Shown piece by piece: positions 34,491-46,375 of a stretch of 64,000 bases of DNA. Within the stretch, counting starts at the first letter, position 1. Each line of letters starts with the position of its first letter. Both the position numbers and the translations under genes were made by a program. The notes beneath the pieces were generated by a model. That model searched no databases and was not told the origin of the DNA. It saw only the letters and a list, made by a program, of their open reading frames with translations. The stretch is taken from positions 44,702,964 to 44,766,963 of the forward strand of contig NC_080044.1 in assembly GCF_012489685.1 (NCBI RefSeq). The letters are read 5' to 3'. Source of the DNA: Lotus japonicus. Taxonomy: Eukaryota > Streptophyta > Magnoliopsida > Fabales > Fabaceae.

Positions 34491-34500
34491 TGATTTTTTA

Positions 34501-34518
34501 CCCGTGCATCGCACGAGG
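34501..34518. repeat. Helitron-like hairpin next to copy A
   Basis: CCCGTGCATCGCACGAGG forms a CGTGC-ATC-GCACG hairpin, the same kind as in Helitron 3' ends. It lies 7 bp outside the 5' end of copy A, so a second Helitron end may abut copy A. Confidence 0.5.
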
Positions 34519-34643
34519 CTTTTCACTTTTATTTATTTTGTGTGTTTTTATTATTTTTACGTTATTTTCTAAAAGATATTTTTATATTAATATATTATTT
34601 TGTATAAGAATTTTTTAAGTTTTTTTTTTATAAATGTGTTTTA

Positions 34644-35080
34644 TTGTTTGGTCGTGGCGCTGTGATGGATTTAGTGTGTCCGCGGTATCTTGTCTCCCAT
34701 GAGACGACACACCACATTCTTTTAACTTGTCTTGTTTTACAACTCTTGTTGTTTGTGTGTTACCTTGGCAATATAGTGGGTTGTATTATCTATATGCAGG
34801 ATTTTATCTGTGATTTGCTTTTACCTTGGCTGATGTTACTCCATTCAAGGGGATTGAAATACATGTTACGTCACGAGCCTCTGGCTTCGTTGGGTTTTTC
34901 ATTGTGACGTGGTGCTACATCGTGTCCATCTTTGGTGACAGCAAATATCTCATATGCGCCCAACCTCTAAGGAGCTTCCTCCGGCTTGGGATCGACCTCT
35001 TCCAGATGTGATGAATGTCAATTTTGACGCTTTTGTTTCATCATTTATTTCAGCTTGTTTTGACTTTTTGTTTTGAATTA
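34644..35080 (+). pseudogene. LINE ORF2 C-terminal fragment
   Basis: The frame from 34644 reads CPRYLVSHETTHHILLTCL, matching the zinc-binding segment (C..C...H...C) before the RNase H of plant LINE ORF2. After frameshifts, PPAWDRPLPDVMNVNFDAFV near 34980-35035 matches the linker and first motif of the RNase H. The rest is lost. A dead fragment. Confidence 0.55.
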
Positions 35081-35750
35081 ATTTTTTATTTTTTGAAAAT
35101 TGTGATACAATATTTTCATGAAGTTGAAACTTGCTGTTGTTATTGTCATTCCACAACAACAACTTCTCCTCCAAAAAGTTGGTTGAAAGTGAAACTGAGC
35201 TTATTAGTAAATATTATAATATCTTTGAGTGTTCAGTCTATAATTTCAAAATAATGCTTGCGAATATTGAGTTCTTCGTCCTTTCATCTTATAGTTGTAG
35301 TTTATGCTCTTCAAATGAAAGTTTTCTCAGTTCCTTCATAACCATAGAAAAAAAACAACACTCATTTATCTTAATTAATTGTTGACATGATCGTCTCATA
35401 AACACTTTTTTATTCCGGTGTCGTGTTAGATAGAAGATGTATATACTATGTTGTTAGATCTTGTCCATCATAATATAATTCATCTATAATAAGCTTATTT
35501 TTGAGAAGTTGGTATTGAGGACCTATCAATTTGAGTCATTTGGGGGAAGCCGACTAATGACCTGTTGCTGCTTTGCAATAAAGTGATTATTTTTGCAAAT
35601 GCAAAAATTTTTATTTACTCCTTAGTAAGTTTTAAATCTACAACAATATAAGTAGTAGTGTAAGAAAACTATTGCATTATAATTTTTATTTTGAATAGTG
35701 GTGTTTTTATTTTTTGATATACAAATGTTAATTATTAGTAATGTTAGTAA
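35081..35750. other. AT-rich intergenic, no gene seen
   Basis: Short open frames on both strands here are T- or A-rich without recognisable domains. Confidence 0.4.
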
Positions 35751-35751
35751 A

Positions 35752-35853
35752 TTAGTCTCTCCTCAGGATTCGAACCGTGAAAACTTCACCCTTCATCTTA
35801 CTCAACCCTTATGTCCCCTAGCTCTTACCACTTGAGTTAACCCTCGGGAACAA
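35752..35853 (-). mobile_element. tRNA-derived SINE head
   Basis: On the - strand: CTCAAGTGGTAAGAGCT (A box) and CACGGTTCGAATCCTG (B box) about 50 bp apart. This is the pol III promoter arrangement of a tRNA-derived SINE. The tail and flanking duplication are not clear. Confidence 0.6.
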
Positions 35854-35859
35854 TGGTGT

Positions 35860-38800
35860 TTTATATAATCTTTGTTTTAAATGCACTCACCTCTACGTTA
35901 CTTAAGAAGTATTTGTCTTACAAAATAAAGCATCATTCTAAGAACCTTTTTTTTTAAATGACATTGTTTATTTTTTATGAGATCATTTTTATTTTTTTTA
36001 GTTTTCACTCATAAAATTATTATTGTTTTTATTTTTTCTATGATTACTAAATGTTATGAATGCATAATACGAAACCCCTGTTTTAGATATTAAATATATG
36101 TAAATACTACACATGTTATATGGAGTTATGAATGTGAAAAGTTTTTTGCCTCATGAATTTAATTCTTTATTTTTTGTGACGATTAGGCATTTTAAAGGGA
36201 TAGTTTTTTCTGGTAAACGAAAGAGATATTTAAACTCAACTATTGTTATATCAACCTTAAATATTCATTCAATTACACAATCAAAATATAAATAGATTAA
36301 ATTTTATTTAAATTAATTCTTTTAGTTTCAAATTATTTAAATTTTTAATTGTTAATGACAATAAGTTACATTAGCTTTATGAGTAAATGATATTTAAATC
36401 AGTTATTTCAATGTAATTGAATTTTAAATCAATAAAATATGAATTAAAATTAAATTAAATTTTTATTGGTTTTAATTTAAAACTGTAATATTGGATACTT
36501 AAATTAAAATTAAAGGAAATTTTCTTTTAAAATATAACGTTTGTATTTATTTCAATTTGAACATATACATTGGTTTGGTACATATCTCATATCTATATCT
36601 TTGTCATTTCTTCCTTAAATTTTTTTAATTTTTTTTTAATCAAGTTTCATATATTATTCTTATAATTTAAAAAAAAAATCAATATTTTCGCATATCTCAA
36701 TTATATTATTTATTCCATCCTACCACTACAATAAAAAAAAAGTAAGTGTCATATATTAAGATTTAACTATGACATCAATTATTATAATTATTAATATAGA
36801 ATGGAACTTGAAAAGTTTGCATTCCACTTGCAAGCTTCACTATAAATTTATTGACTGCACTTCAATTTTATAACTTATGCCCCTTTATAATCCTCTTGCA
36901 AGCTTCACCCAAATTCCATGTAAATGACATTGTTTTAAGTTCTATGACTCATATAAATTTATGATTATATTTAAAAATATTATTTATATTTATATGTCTT
37001 GGTCTGTTATTATTTTTTGCAATAGTAACATAGAACAATTTATTTATTTTATCTATTTGAAACAAAATATGTGTTTTAATATATTTTCCTTAAAATTGGA
37101 ACGACATAAAGTTCACTCTATTTAGCCCATGAGTAGTTAATCAATCTAATGTAGTGGTGCGATGCACATGGTCGTTGGACTCTCGACAAAATAGATCGGA
37201 AAAAAAAAATAAACATTTTCCACTAACAATCACCAAATGTAGAAAAAAAAGCATTAACCGCTAAATTATTGCCTTAAATCAAATAAAAATATTAAACAAT
37301 TTAAGTTTCTTGGTTCGAAGAGAAAAATGTATAGCAACAGATAGCAGCCCCCAAAACATATATAATCTAGTCCCTTAATGTATCAACCTCATATCATAAT
37401 AAATTTTAAACTTCTTTAAGACAAAATATCCAATTCTTTTATGCAAAGAGGTTTAAAGATAAAACTAAACTTCAATTTATAAAGAACACCCTAAATAAAT
37501 TTACATATGCTTCATTACTTAAGGACATTGATAAACCTTTAGTTTCAATCAACTTCTCTATAATATTCTTCAATGTGTTTAAATTTTAGAGTTAAATTTC
37601 TATTATGTTAATAAATAATATTAATATATACAACTTTTACTATTATAATTACTAATAATATAAATAAAAAGAAACAATATACCAATGAACTTGAACATTC
37701 TTCTATCAGATTTAAGCAAAATTTCTAGATTTAACATTTGTTTGGAGCAATCCAAATCGCTGCACTTGTTGCTTTAACACTTCTCTGCATTATTACACCT
37801 CCAATTTTGTTTCATTGTCTACCATACTTTTATAGTTTTCATAACAGGCTTTGCACTATGGAGACTTTATGAGCCACCAGAGTTTTCAATCTTCTTCCAC
37901 AAACTTCTAAAACTTTTATGAACAATGTTGGGGTCTTCAGCCGCCGTCTATTTCATTCTTCTTTAATCCACACTTCTAAAGATGTATGTGTCTTTGTTGC
38001 AGTTGGATATCTCTCATTCTTTTTCGCTACCAATAGAACAAATCACTTGAAATACTTAACACAAAGTCTTGCCCATATTAGAACGATATATGGATGAGAG
38101 ATAATGATATTAATTTTTTAAGGATAAAAAAAGTATAAGAAGAGTAAAGGAATAGATACCACATCATGTAAAGATAAAAATCTTGAATTAGAAGCTTGGT
38201 CATCCTCATCACTCGTATCGTAAATATCGTAAAAATCTTTAATCCACCTTCATAGTGTGCATTTTTCTAGGCAATTCAGTTTATCTTGTTGTTCAACTAT
38301 GGAAGCAAGAGTTCCTTCATCTTGATTATTTAAACCAAATTCCAAACACAAATTCTTATTTTTGTGTTTCAAAGCCACGTTAAAAAATTATGCAAGTTGA
38401 GTCTTCACCCAATAAAATAACAATTTATAAATTCAAGCAGAAAATTTAAAGAAAGAAATACAAATTTATTAGATAACTTTCAAATCATGATTTATTTACA
38501 CATGTGTCTTACTGTACTTGTTACCCTCATAACAGTCTAATCTATCATCTTCTCCACTCGCACAGTTTGAACCTGAAATGAACTAAAACCAAATATGATA
38601 TTCTAAATTAGAAGCTCAAATGTTGATAGACACACTCACTTTTTAAAACTGGCAATAGACAAAGAAATGATATAATAGAAGGAAAAAGAAAAAAAAAGTA
38701 CAATGAAAAGTCATTCACCTGGGAGTTTGATCAAGCTTGAAGTGTGTATGACCGAATCTACTAAAAACCAAATAAAAAGAAAAGATAAAGGTAAGAAAAC

Positions 38801-39190
38801 TGGCAAAAAAAAGTATGGAGCAAAAAACTATTTATACATGTAGTTTAAGCTTTGAAGAAGATGAAAGGTGTAATAAAACTGAAGAATATTGAAGGTTTCT
38901 TCAAATGTTTTTAGGACCCATATGAATGAATGCATTGATTTTTACAATTAAGTTTAGTTAATACATTTGAGAATGCAGAAAGACAATGAGATTGCTATGA
39001 AATGGACGGCTGAAATTCAATCAAAGTGAAATAAAAGACATCTTTACCAAAATGTCCATAGTCAAGCTTCATAGTCTTTGAAATTATTTATTAATTGACA
39101 AATTTACCCTAAGATTGCAAAAACTCTCACTTTATATAGTTTATAAATATACTACTGAAATGACAAAACATACAAAGTTGTCTCCGGTAG
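35860..39190. other. long AT-rich intergenic stretch, no gene seen
   Basis: Very AT-rich sequence of over 3 kb. I find no coding frame longer than about 60 codons and no clear transposon ends. Confidence 0.45.
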
Positions 39191-39191
39191 T

Positions 39192-39565
39192 ACTAGAGGT
39201 CAACTCAATTCATCTTTCACACGGTAAAGAATGATTGTTGATTGAAGAGTTTTCCTCTTTACACCAATGCAACATCCCTTTAGAAAAATCCACTCTTTCC
39301 CATAATATGTGTACACACACAACATTTTCTTGTTCTTGCCAATTAGTGTGGCAGAAATTTGTTTCAACTAATTAACAGCATTTTCAGAATAATTTCATCC
39401 TAATCAATTCTGAAACCCAAAAACTAGCTAGAGCAGCTTTTCCCCTCAAATTGATTATAATTTCATAATCAATTGTATAAGAAGAATTTCCAAAAATGCT
39501 CGAATACATTTTTACCTTAGTTTGTAATAAGTTGGGGGCATTTGAATTCACTTCATTAGTCTTAA
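39192..39565 (-). pseudogene. duplicated 3' end of the CAT transporter gene
   Basis: Closely matches 41511-41883, which is the last part of the final exon plus the 3' UTR of the CAT gene. The coding part covers about the last 20 codons (GAAGTGAATTCAA.TGCCCCC and on), but a small deletion and a changed stop codon make it non-coding. The UTR part shares long exact blocks. It lies on the same strand, downstream of the gene, so it is a partial tandem duplication or a leftover of one. Confidence 0.85.
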
Positions 39566-39859
39566 TTTAGTTTAAAACCTCATATAATTGACTAAGTACA
39601 CAAGTAATTGGACTTAGCTTTTAGTATGAGAGAATTGCTTATTTGAGGAATTAATAAGTGAGTAACTAGGCTAGAACAACAAGGGATTGAATCAAGGTTC
39701 CATATGCATAGGGTAGGTTGACTAGAGAGGATTGGATGATCGATAACCCAAAGTATTTCCATCAATTGAAAATTTCAACTCTATACTTTTGCTTATTTTA
39801 CAAACTCTTTCATTACAATCAACCAAATCAAAATCTGAAATTTTCTTGCTTTCAAAACT

Positions 39860-40240
39860 CAGAAGCTTCAAGCTTAAACCATAATTCTCACTCAAAGTCC
39901 CTGTGGATTCGATATTAAAACCCGGAGATATCTGTACACTTGCAGATTGTCCAACAGAAGTTCACCACAAGATTTGTTCCAAGAGCCCTCTTGAGAAAGC
40001 TAAAGAATGATATTATGACATTTGCTCAATCCGCTGATGAGAATCTTTATGAGGCTTTGGAGCGATTCAAGAAGCTCTTGAGGAAGTGTCCACAACACAA
40101 CCTCACCCAAGCTGAGCAAGTGGTAAAGTTTTATGATGGTCTCCAATAATCTTCGAGGTTTGGTTTGGATGCGGCTTCAAATGGAGAGTTCGATGCCCTT
40201 CTTCCACAAGCTGGGTATGAATTGATTGAAAAGTTATGTT
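39860..40240 (+). pseudogene. gypsy (Athila/Tat-like) LTR end and gag fragment
   Basis: CCCTGTGGATTCGATATT and GTACACTTGCAGATTGTCC match the LTR end of Athila/Tat gypsy elements. An abrupt join follows to a gag frame: RALLRKLKNDIMTFAQ, ENLYEALERFKKLLRKCPQH and VVKFYDGLQ, the conserved core of the retrotransposon gag protein. A stop then interrupts LDAASNGEFDALLPQAGYEL. Leader and pol are absent. Confidence 0.75.
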
Positions 40241-41500
40241 TTTTCCCCTTTCACTTGTCCCAGCACCCTGAGCTTTATGGTTCTGATGGATGTTAGGTTT
40301 AATCTTATTGGCATATAGGATTAGTATTTAAAGAAATGACTGAAGAAGTAGAGGATGTGCCTTATGCAGACAACAAAATCTCTTCTTTGAAACTAATTAA
40401 CAATGGTTCAACTAAAAAATTGTGGTGACTCATCTAACTTGCAAGTTGCAATATAGCTAAAAGTTGCAGTATAGCTAATGGATGTCAGGTTTACTGTTTA
40501 CATTGGAACTTCATAGTTTTTCTATTTATTGTGATGGTTTTCTTTCGTAATTCAAATTGTAAGCATGCTTTTAAGTATCTCTTTATTTTGGAGAAAAAGG
40601 ATAGTGCAATTCGATGTTTCCTATTATGGTGGCTTTCACCATTATTCACATTAGAATATGACTCTTTCAACTTGTTTACTGCCTCATTGCAGAGAAATAG
40701 TAATTTTAATCCATAAGCCAACTAGACTTGTATACTATATTTACAGGAAGAAGCATCATGATAACTATTATTTGCTGACTTAACTATTATATGTTTTCCA
40801 CGTTCTCTTCTTTTTTGGTGACACAGTTGCGAAAATGCCGAGATGATTGCTTACTGGTAGGTAACACTTATATTGCTCTTAAAAGAAGTATGGTGTGAGT
40901 TCAATTCACAGCTGACTTGGAGAAGAGACTAGAAATCTGAGAGCCGGAGCAGACAAAAAAGAGAAGAAATTAAACCTTCAATGCTCAGAACATCTATGTA
41001 GATCATGACTGCTTGAATTCTTTTCTCTCTGCATCATGTCTCTTCTCCTACCTTAGCTTCTAAACATTGTTTAGGTAATATCACTGTCTTTCCCTTGTAT
41101 CATTCCTGAACTTATCTACTTATTTAAAACAGAAATTTTCATAAGCTTCCTATTGTGCCAGTTATATAGACTAAATTATCAGGCCTATATTGTCGCTGGC
41201 ATAAAAGTATCAGTGGATTTCTTACTTCTGCTCTGCTGCTGATTAGGAGCACATCATACTGTATCTGCAAATTCTATTTCCAAGGGAAGGACTTTTAGAC
41301 TCTGATGGCAAAGCAGAGGAGTTTGGCCTTGTTGCTAATTTTTTTCATGTTCTGTTTTTCAAATGCTTTATATATATATACTGACTGAAAGCGTATTGAT
41401 ATTTTATTTGTGTTTCATTTTATTGTCTTATCTCTAACTATAAGGCGGATTAATTGAAGAAGCTGTCATGAAGAGAACTACACAAAAGACTCAACATTGC
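40241..41500. other. no gene recognised
   Basis: Less AT-rich than the stretch upstream but without an extended frame. Lies between the gag relic and the CAT 3' UTR. Confidence 0.4.
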
Positions 41501-41719
41501 GCCCACAATAGAGGTCAACTCAATTCATCTTTCACACTGTAAAGAACGATTGTTGATTGAAGAGTTTTCCTCTTTACACCAATGCAACATCCCTTTACAA
41601 AAATCCACTCGTTCACATAATATGTGTACACACACAACATTTTCTTGTTCTTGCCAATTGGTGTAGCAGAAATTTGTTTCAACTTTCAACTAAGTAACAG
41701 CATCTTCGAAACAATTTCA

Positions 41720-41803
41720 TCATAATCAATTCTGAAATCCAAAAACTAGCCCAAATAGCTCCCCCCAAATTGATTATGATTTCAGAATCAATTTTATAAC
41801 AAG
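41720..41803. repeat. MITE-like repeat in the CAT 3' UTR
   Basis: AATCAATTCTGAAATCCAAA ... GATTTCAGAATCAATT is a long inverted repeat of the same family as those in the CAT introns. The duplicated fragment at 39395-39475 carries it too, so it was present before that duplication. Confidence 0.55.
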
Positions 41804-41819
41804 AATTTCAAAAGATGCT

Positions 41820-44800
41820 CTAATACATTTGTATTTCCACCTTAGTTTGTAATAAGTTGGGGGCACTTGAATTCACTTCATCACCACCACCACCATTTCC
41901 ACCACCACCAACCATGTCAATCTCTTCAGCTTGATAAGTAGAGTGAACACCATAAAGCACATAGAAGATGATAATGCAGCCTGCCCATATAGCAAACCGT
42001 TGGACAGATATGATTTTGAGGGTAGTCATGAGAAAAACATTGAGAAAGATGGACATGGAAGCTGGCCATGGCATGAATGGCACACACCAATGATGAGCAT
42101 CATCTTGGGTACTACTGAGGTTGTTGTTACTACTAGGCGGCACCGACACAATGTGTTGGAAGAAGGCTGTGATGGAGATCATGAAAGCGCCGAAGAGTAG
42201 CAGAGTCCACCATTGCTGTTTGAATTTCCAAGCACTGGAGAAGCAGAATGCAGTGAGGGAGAGAAGGAAGAGGAACAAGAGGGTGTGCAGTGGAGGGGTG
42301 TGGTTGGTGATTGCATATCTTCGGTAGATAAGAGCATTGGCTACCATGTAGAACACCATGAGCGTTCCAATGCTGATCAACTCAATTATGATGTCAAGCT
42401 CTGTGAAGAGGGCAATGGCTGCTGTGCAAAATCCTACATGTATTGAAGAAAAAAACAGAAGATTTATGGTTTTCTTCATTTCCTTTTCTATTTTTCTTTA
42501 GCTATTGATCTTGTTTTATTTTATGCATTAGCAAAAAGATATCAAATCAAACCAGAAAATTAAAGTAAAATGATTAGTGCACACCGATTTTTAGGGCGAT
42601 AAATGACGAAACTTTTTTACTCTATAATTTGTGGTGGTTAGAAACTGCCACAAATTGCAGATGTCATTAGTGTCACTTAAAAAATGGTGTACATGAATCA
42701 GCGCTAAACCAGAAAATATAAAATCTCATTGACTTCTTGTTTCATAAAATCTCTTTTACTTCTTTTTTTTTCAATGTTACCAACATTTTCAAATGTGATG
42801 TGAAGTTATTGGGGTTTTTGTTTTCCATGTACAAGACCGATTTCAACAATAGAGTATTATATGGTCCAATAAGTTTATGCGAAACTTCAATCTCACCTAC
42901 GTCTAAAGAGAAAAAAAAATCACAAATATGATATATGATGTGATAAGAAAATAAAAGAGAGAAATGAAAAAAACTTGAGCGGAAATAAGACAGAAAAGCA
43001 AAAAAGAGGTATTGTAGGTGTGAAATGAGAGATTAAATTCACACCTAATATCACTAACACGAAGATATGGACATGACATGAGAAAGAGAAATAAAAAAAT
43101 ATGATAGGGTGATGAAATAAGGAAAGAAGAAAGATAGAAAGAGAAAGTTTGTGAGAAAAGTGATTGTAAAATTCAGTTCCTAAATAACAGCTTCAAATAT
43201 AGTCAAACCAAATTACTACACAGTGTTTTGCTTTAGAATACGTGCTGATGTTTTTGGAGTAATGATATATACACACTTAATTTTTTAAACACTTCATTTT
43301 CACTTCTTTTTATTTCTATCTCTCTCATCTTATCATTTATCACATCTCATATTTTCTCTCTCTTACTTTTTTTCTTCCTATCTCTCTCACCATTCCACCT
43401 CTCCACCTCAAAAGAGAGGTGTGGATGAAACATTATCCGATGTTTTTGTCATACTCATTCAACTTTAATAGATTATAGTAGTACACCATTTTCCTATTCC
43501 TTTCACACCAATGCCATCCCACTTTTCTTCTCATCTCAGTTTTTTTCTCATCATATCATTCTGCATATTTTTCAATTCTCTCTTTTATTTTTTATCTCTG
43601 TAGGTAAAGGTGAAAATGAGTGGTGAATAAAACATTAGTGATACTAATTTGATGCATTATAGTCAGAAAGAAAATTCATAGATGGAGGAGGTGTAAGTAC
43701 AATCAAAGAAAACTACTTTAATTATATGAAAAGTGCAAAAAGGAATGTCAAGATCAAGAGGAAAAAGACAAAACATTCATTTGACCTAACCTGACATATA
43801 TAATGGCTTGAGCTTAGTTTCTTTGGTTAATTCAGACAAAAATAATTTGCTTACCCAAAAACATTGTGGCATTCAATGGAGTGCCTGTTGAAGGATGTAC
43901 TTTGGCCAACCAAGATGGCACCAGCCTTGCCCTTCCTATAACACAAAGGTATCTGGCTTGGCCTAGCATTGCAACCAACAGAGAAGCCACTATACCCAAA
44001 CTTGCACCTCCTCCAACAAGGTTACTTGCCCAACTCCAACCAATTTTGAGGAATGCTATTGAATATGATGCTTTCTCTGATATCTATTAAATCATATATA
44101 GCAATAGCAACTTTGTCACTACAAAACAACAAATATATTATTGTACATGATGTACAAAGTTAAGGTCCAATTCAAAACAGCAAAAACACATGGAACTAAG
44201 TGCGTGTTTGGAAATCATTCTGCAAATGATTCTAAGATTAAAATCAATTTTAGAAAAAAGCTTCTGTTAGTAGCTTTTGGACGCCAAAATTGAATTTAAG
44301 GAAAAATAAGCGGATGGAAATATGTTATTGATTGTTTTATATACTACTGACCTTGTTGTAAGGAACCATCATGCACAAAGACAGGGCCATTAGGCAATAA
44401 AAGAAAGTGGTTATGAGAACTGAACCCACAATTCCAATGGGTAGGCTCTTAAAAGGATCTCTGACCTCCTCAGCCATGGTTGAAGCTGAATCATACCCTA
44501 TGTAACTGAAGTAGACTATTGCTGCTCCATCTAGAATACCTCTAGCACCAAAAGGAGCTAGTCCTTTGGGACTAACTAAGTTTTTGGTACTTCCATTGCA
44601 AAATCCAGCAACTATGATGAATCCAAAGAAAATCACATGGAAGACTGTCATAATGAGGTTCAATATTGAGCTTTCCTTTGTACTGCAATCAATCAAAAAC
44701 TAACAACAATATTAACATTTTTTCTTTTGAAAGGATGGAGTTTTCAAGAACTGCAATCATACAAAATATCAGAAGGATAAAATAAGTTAACAAAACAAAA

Positions 44801-46009
44801 CAATCATTTTCAAAATCCACTAAAACCTAGTTATATATATACAAGTGTAACTAATGATTCAGCATTCCATGGTATTTTAAAAATAGATAAACAAGAAGCA
44901 CCAAAATATATACAGAAGTAGTTAGACTTAGATAGTTGTTTGTCACAAAACAGGATAAAATATTAAAATGTTCATCAAGTAAAAGACGGATGGCTAAGTG
45001 TATGTTTGGAAATCTTTTTACAATTGGTTCCAAAGTCAAAATTAATTTTGGGGAGAAATTCTGTGAGTAGTTTTTGGGTGCTAAAACTGATTCTTGAGGA
45101 AATAGAAGTTAATCCAAATAAGATATAAGCTAATAAGTAGATGTACATCATAGCAAAAGTAAACAGAAGGAGGAAAAAAGAGAGAAATGGAGGTAAAATA
45201 AATCCAACCTGTGACACAAGCACAGAGTGAGAATAAGAATAAGAGCAACAGCAGGAAAATCCAACATGTTATAATCCTTTGGCAACACAGGGACTTCCAC
45301 TCTCCATACATTTGGATTATTTTGTCCAAATGTAAAGCTCAAATATTCTGTAAAGCTTCTTGCTACAGCAGCATTTGAGAAGACATACTCCATCAGTATA
45401 TTTGCCCCAGCAAAATATCCCAAGAATTCTCCTACAACATAAATAACAAAGTTTTATACAAAAACAATGAAATTTAGCTCATGTGTGGATCATTGTTTTT
45501 TCTCATAATCAATACTGGCACTCAGAAGCTATTCCTCCCCAGAATTGATTCTGTCTTTAGAATCAATTGTAGATGAATTTCAGACATGCACAAAATAAGT
45601 AAAACCAATGAAAAAACCCCATATAATGGGAAGAAAAAGTTTTTGTACCAAAAGTCAATCTTATATAACTGAAAGCTCCTCCAGCAACTGGTACTTGAAC
45701 AGCAAATTCAGTGTAACACAAAGAGGACAGAAGTGCTGATATTCCTGCTATGATGTAGGATATGAAGACTGATGGACCAGAGTGATGAAGGGCAACAGGA
45801 CCGGTTGTGACAAACACTCCAACACCAAGCATTCCTCCAACTCCAAGAGCTACAAGATCATACCACTTGAGCTTCCTCTTCATGTCAGCCCCAGACCTCT
45901 GCCTCACTTGGTTGAATTCCTGGTCTGGGGTCCAAGTTGCTAGCATTCTTCTTCTAAGTCTGTGAGGAGTTTGGTAGAGGGAATGGAAATAACTTGAAAA
46001 CATTGTCAT
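41820..46009 (-). CDS. CAT6: cationic amino acid transporter, CAT6/7-like, five exons
   Basis: A polytopic membrane transporter of the APC superfamily (CAT family), moving basic and other amino acids across plasma or vacuolar membranes. Exons on the - strand: 46009-45649, 45431-45209, 44682-44352, 44083-43855, 42433-41820; introns are GT-AG. The spliced protein is 585 aa, about the length of Arabidopsis CAT6/7. The ATG at 46009 (MTMFSSYFHS) is the first Met; the frame upstream starts only with GTG. The first membrane span holds the GVGGMLGVGVFVTTG motif (about 57-70). Later landmarks: AYFSYIGYDS-like VYFSYIGYDSAST, AEEVRDP, and VAMLGQARYLCVIGRARL in exon 4. The C-terminus is hydrophilic with a Gly-rich stretch. 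Membership CAT6 versus CAT7 is from memory. All introns and the 3' UTR carry short repeats. No damage is seen. Confidence 0.93.
43260..43435. mobile_element. MITE in CAT intron 4
   Basis: Ends TAATGATATATACACAC and, reverse-complemented, TAATGTTTCATCCACAC form an inverted repeat; the interior is TCTCTC-rich. A near-identical element lies at 53038-53217. TA at each end could be the duplicated target, as in Tc1/mariner-type MITEs. Confidence 0.65.
44199..44325. repeat. legume MITE-like repeat in CAT intron 3
   Basis: Starts AAGTGCGTGTTTGGAAATC and contains AGCTTCTGTTAGTAGCTTTT and GACGCCAAAATTGA. Related to the copy in intron 2. Confidence 0.6.
44991..45120. repeat. legume MITE-like repeat in CAT intron 2
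   Basis: Starts AAGTGTATGTTTGGAAATC and continues with AAAATTAATTTTGGGGAGAA and GTAGTTTTTGGGTGCTAAAA, a diverged copy of the intron 3 repeat. An inverted third copy is likely in intron 1 (45480-45575). Confidence 0.55.
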
Positions 46010-46094
46010 GATGCTGGAATCAGTGTTGGTTCTAGAGCTATTGTCCGTGAGCACTGAGTTTCTTTTCTTGGCTTCAATAAGGAGTGAATTGAAG

Positions 46095-46105
46095 GTTTTA
46101 AATAG
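46095..46105 (-). promoter_or_regulatory. possible TATA box of the CAT gene
   Basis: CTATTTAAAAC on the - strand, about 90 bp upstream of the start codon, is the best TATA-like sequence. Confidence 0.4.
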
Positions 46106-46194
46106 AAAGTTTGGAGAGGCAGTATTGCTTGATTCCTTTCTTAACAGTTAATAAGAGTGCCTAGCCAATGTGCCTAGCCTTTTTTTTTAAACAC

Positions 46195-46375
46195 AGATAT
46201 CCTTCACTTAGGTCATGTCCGAGCCGGGTAGGACCACTATGAGTATTAAAACTCTCTCTATAAAGTATTTAATGCAATTGCATCTACTGGGACTCGTACT
46301 CGAGAGGCTGAGACATTTAGTTAAGTTAGAACAATCCATCGCCACTTAATTTACGCGCTTGGTGGTAATGTCTAT
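46195..46375 (-). mobile_element. tRNA-derived SINE-like repeat
   Basis: On the - strand: GTGGCGATGGATTGTTC, then CTCGAGTACGAGTCCCAG (B-box-like), and near the end TGGTCCTACCCGGCTCGGAC. This resembles a tRNA-derived repeat common in legumes. The ends are approximate. Confidence 0.5.

Larger units (their letters stand above)
30721..34493 (-). mobile_element. Helitron, copy A
   Basis: On the - strand the element starts TCAATATATATTAG after an A (34494) and ends TACTATTACTAG before a T (30720), so it sits between A and T, with TC start and CTAG end. A short hairpin (CCCCGTGCAACGAGCGGG) lies about 16 bp before the end. These are Helitron features. No Rep/helicase frame is seen, so it is non-autonomous. 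A related copy in inverse orientation lies at 51226-53034, which supports the 5' boundary. Tandem duplications occur at 32400-32877 and 33840-34490, and an LTR-like stretch (TGTTGAATATCTG) at 33715-33860. Confidence 0.7.

Noticed and set aside
42577..42691. Possible 115-bp MITE with GTGCACACC and GGTGTAC ends in CAT intron 4
   Set aside because: The inverted ends match poorly after the first bases and the flanks give no clear duplication.
46010..46054. 15-codon upstream extension of the CAT protein
   Set aside because: The upstream codon at 46054 is GTG, not ATG; the first ATG is at 46009 and gives the expected family length.
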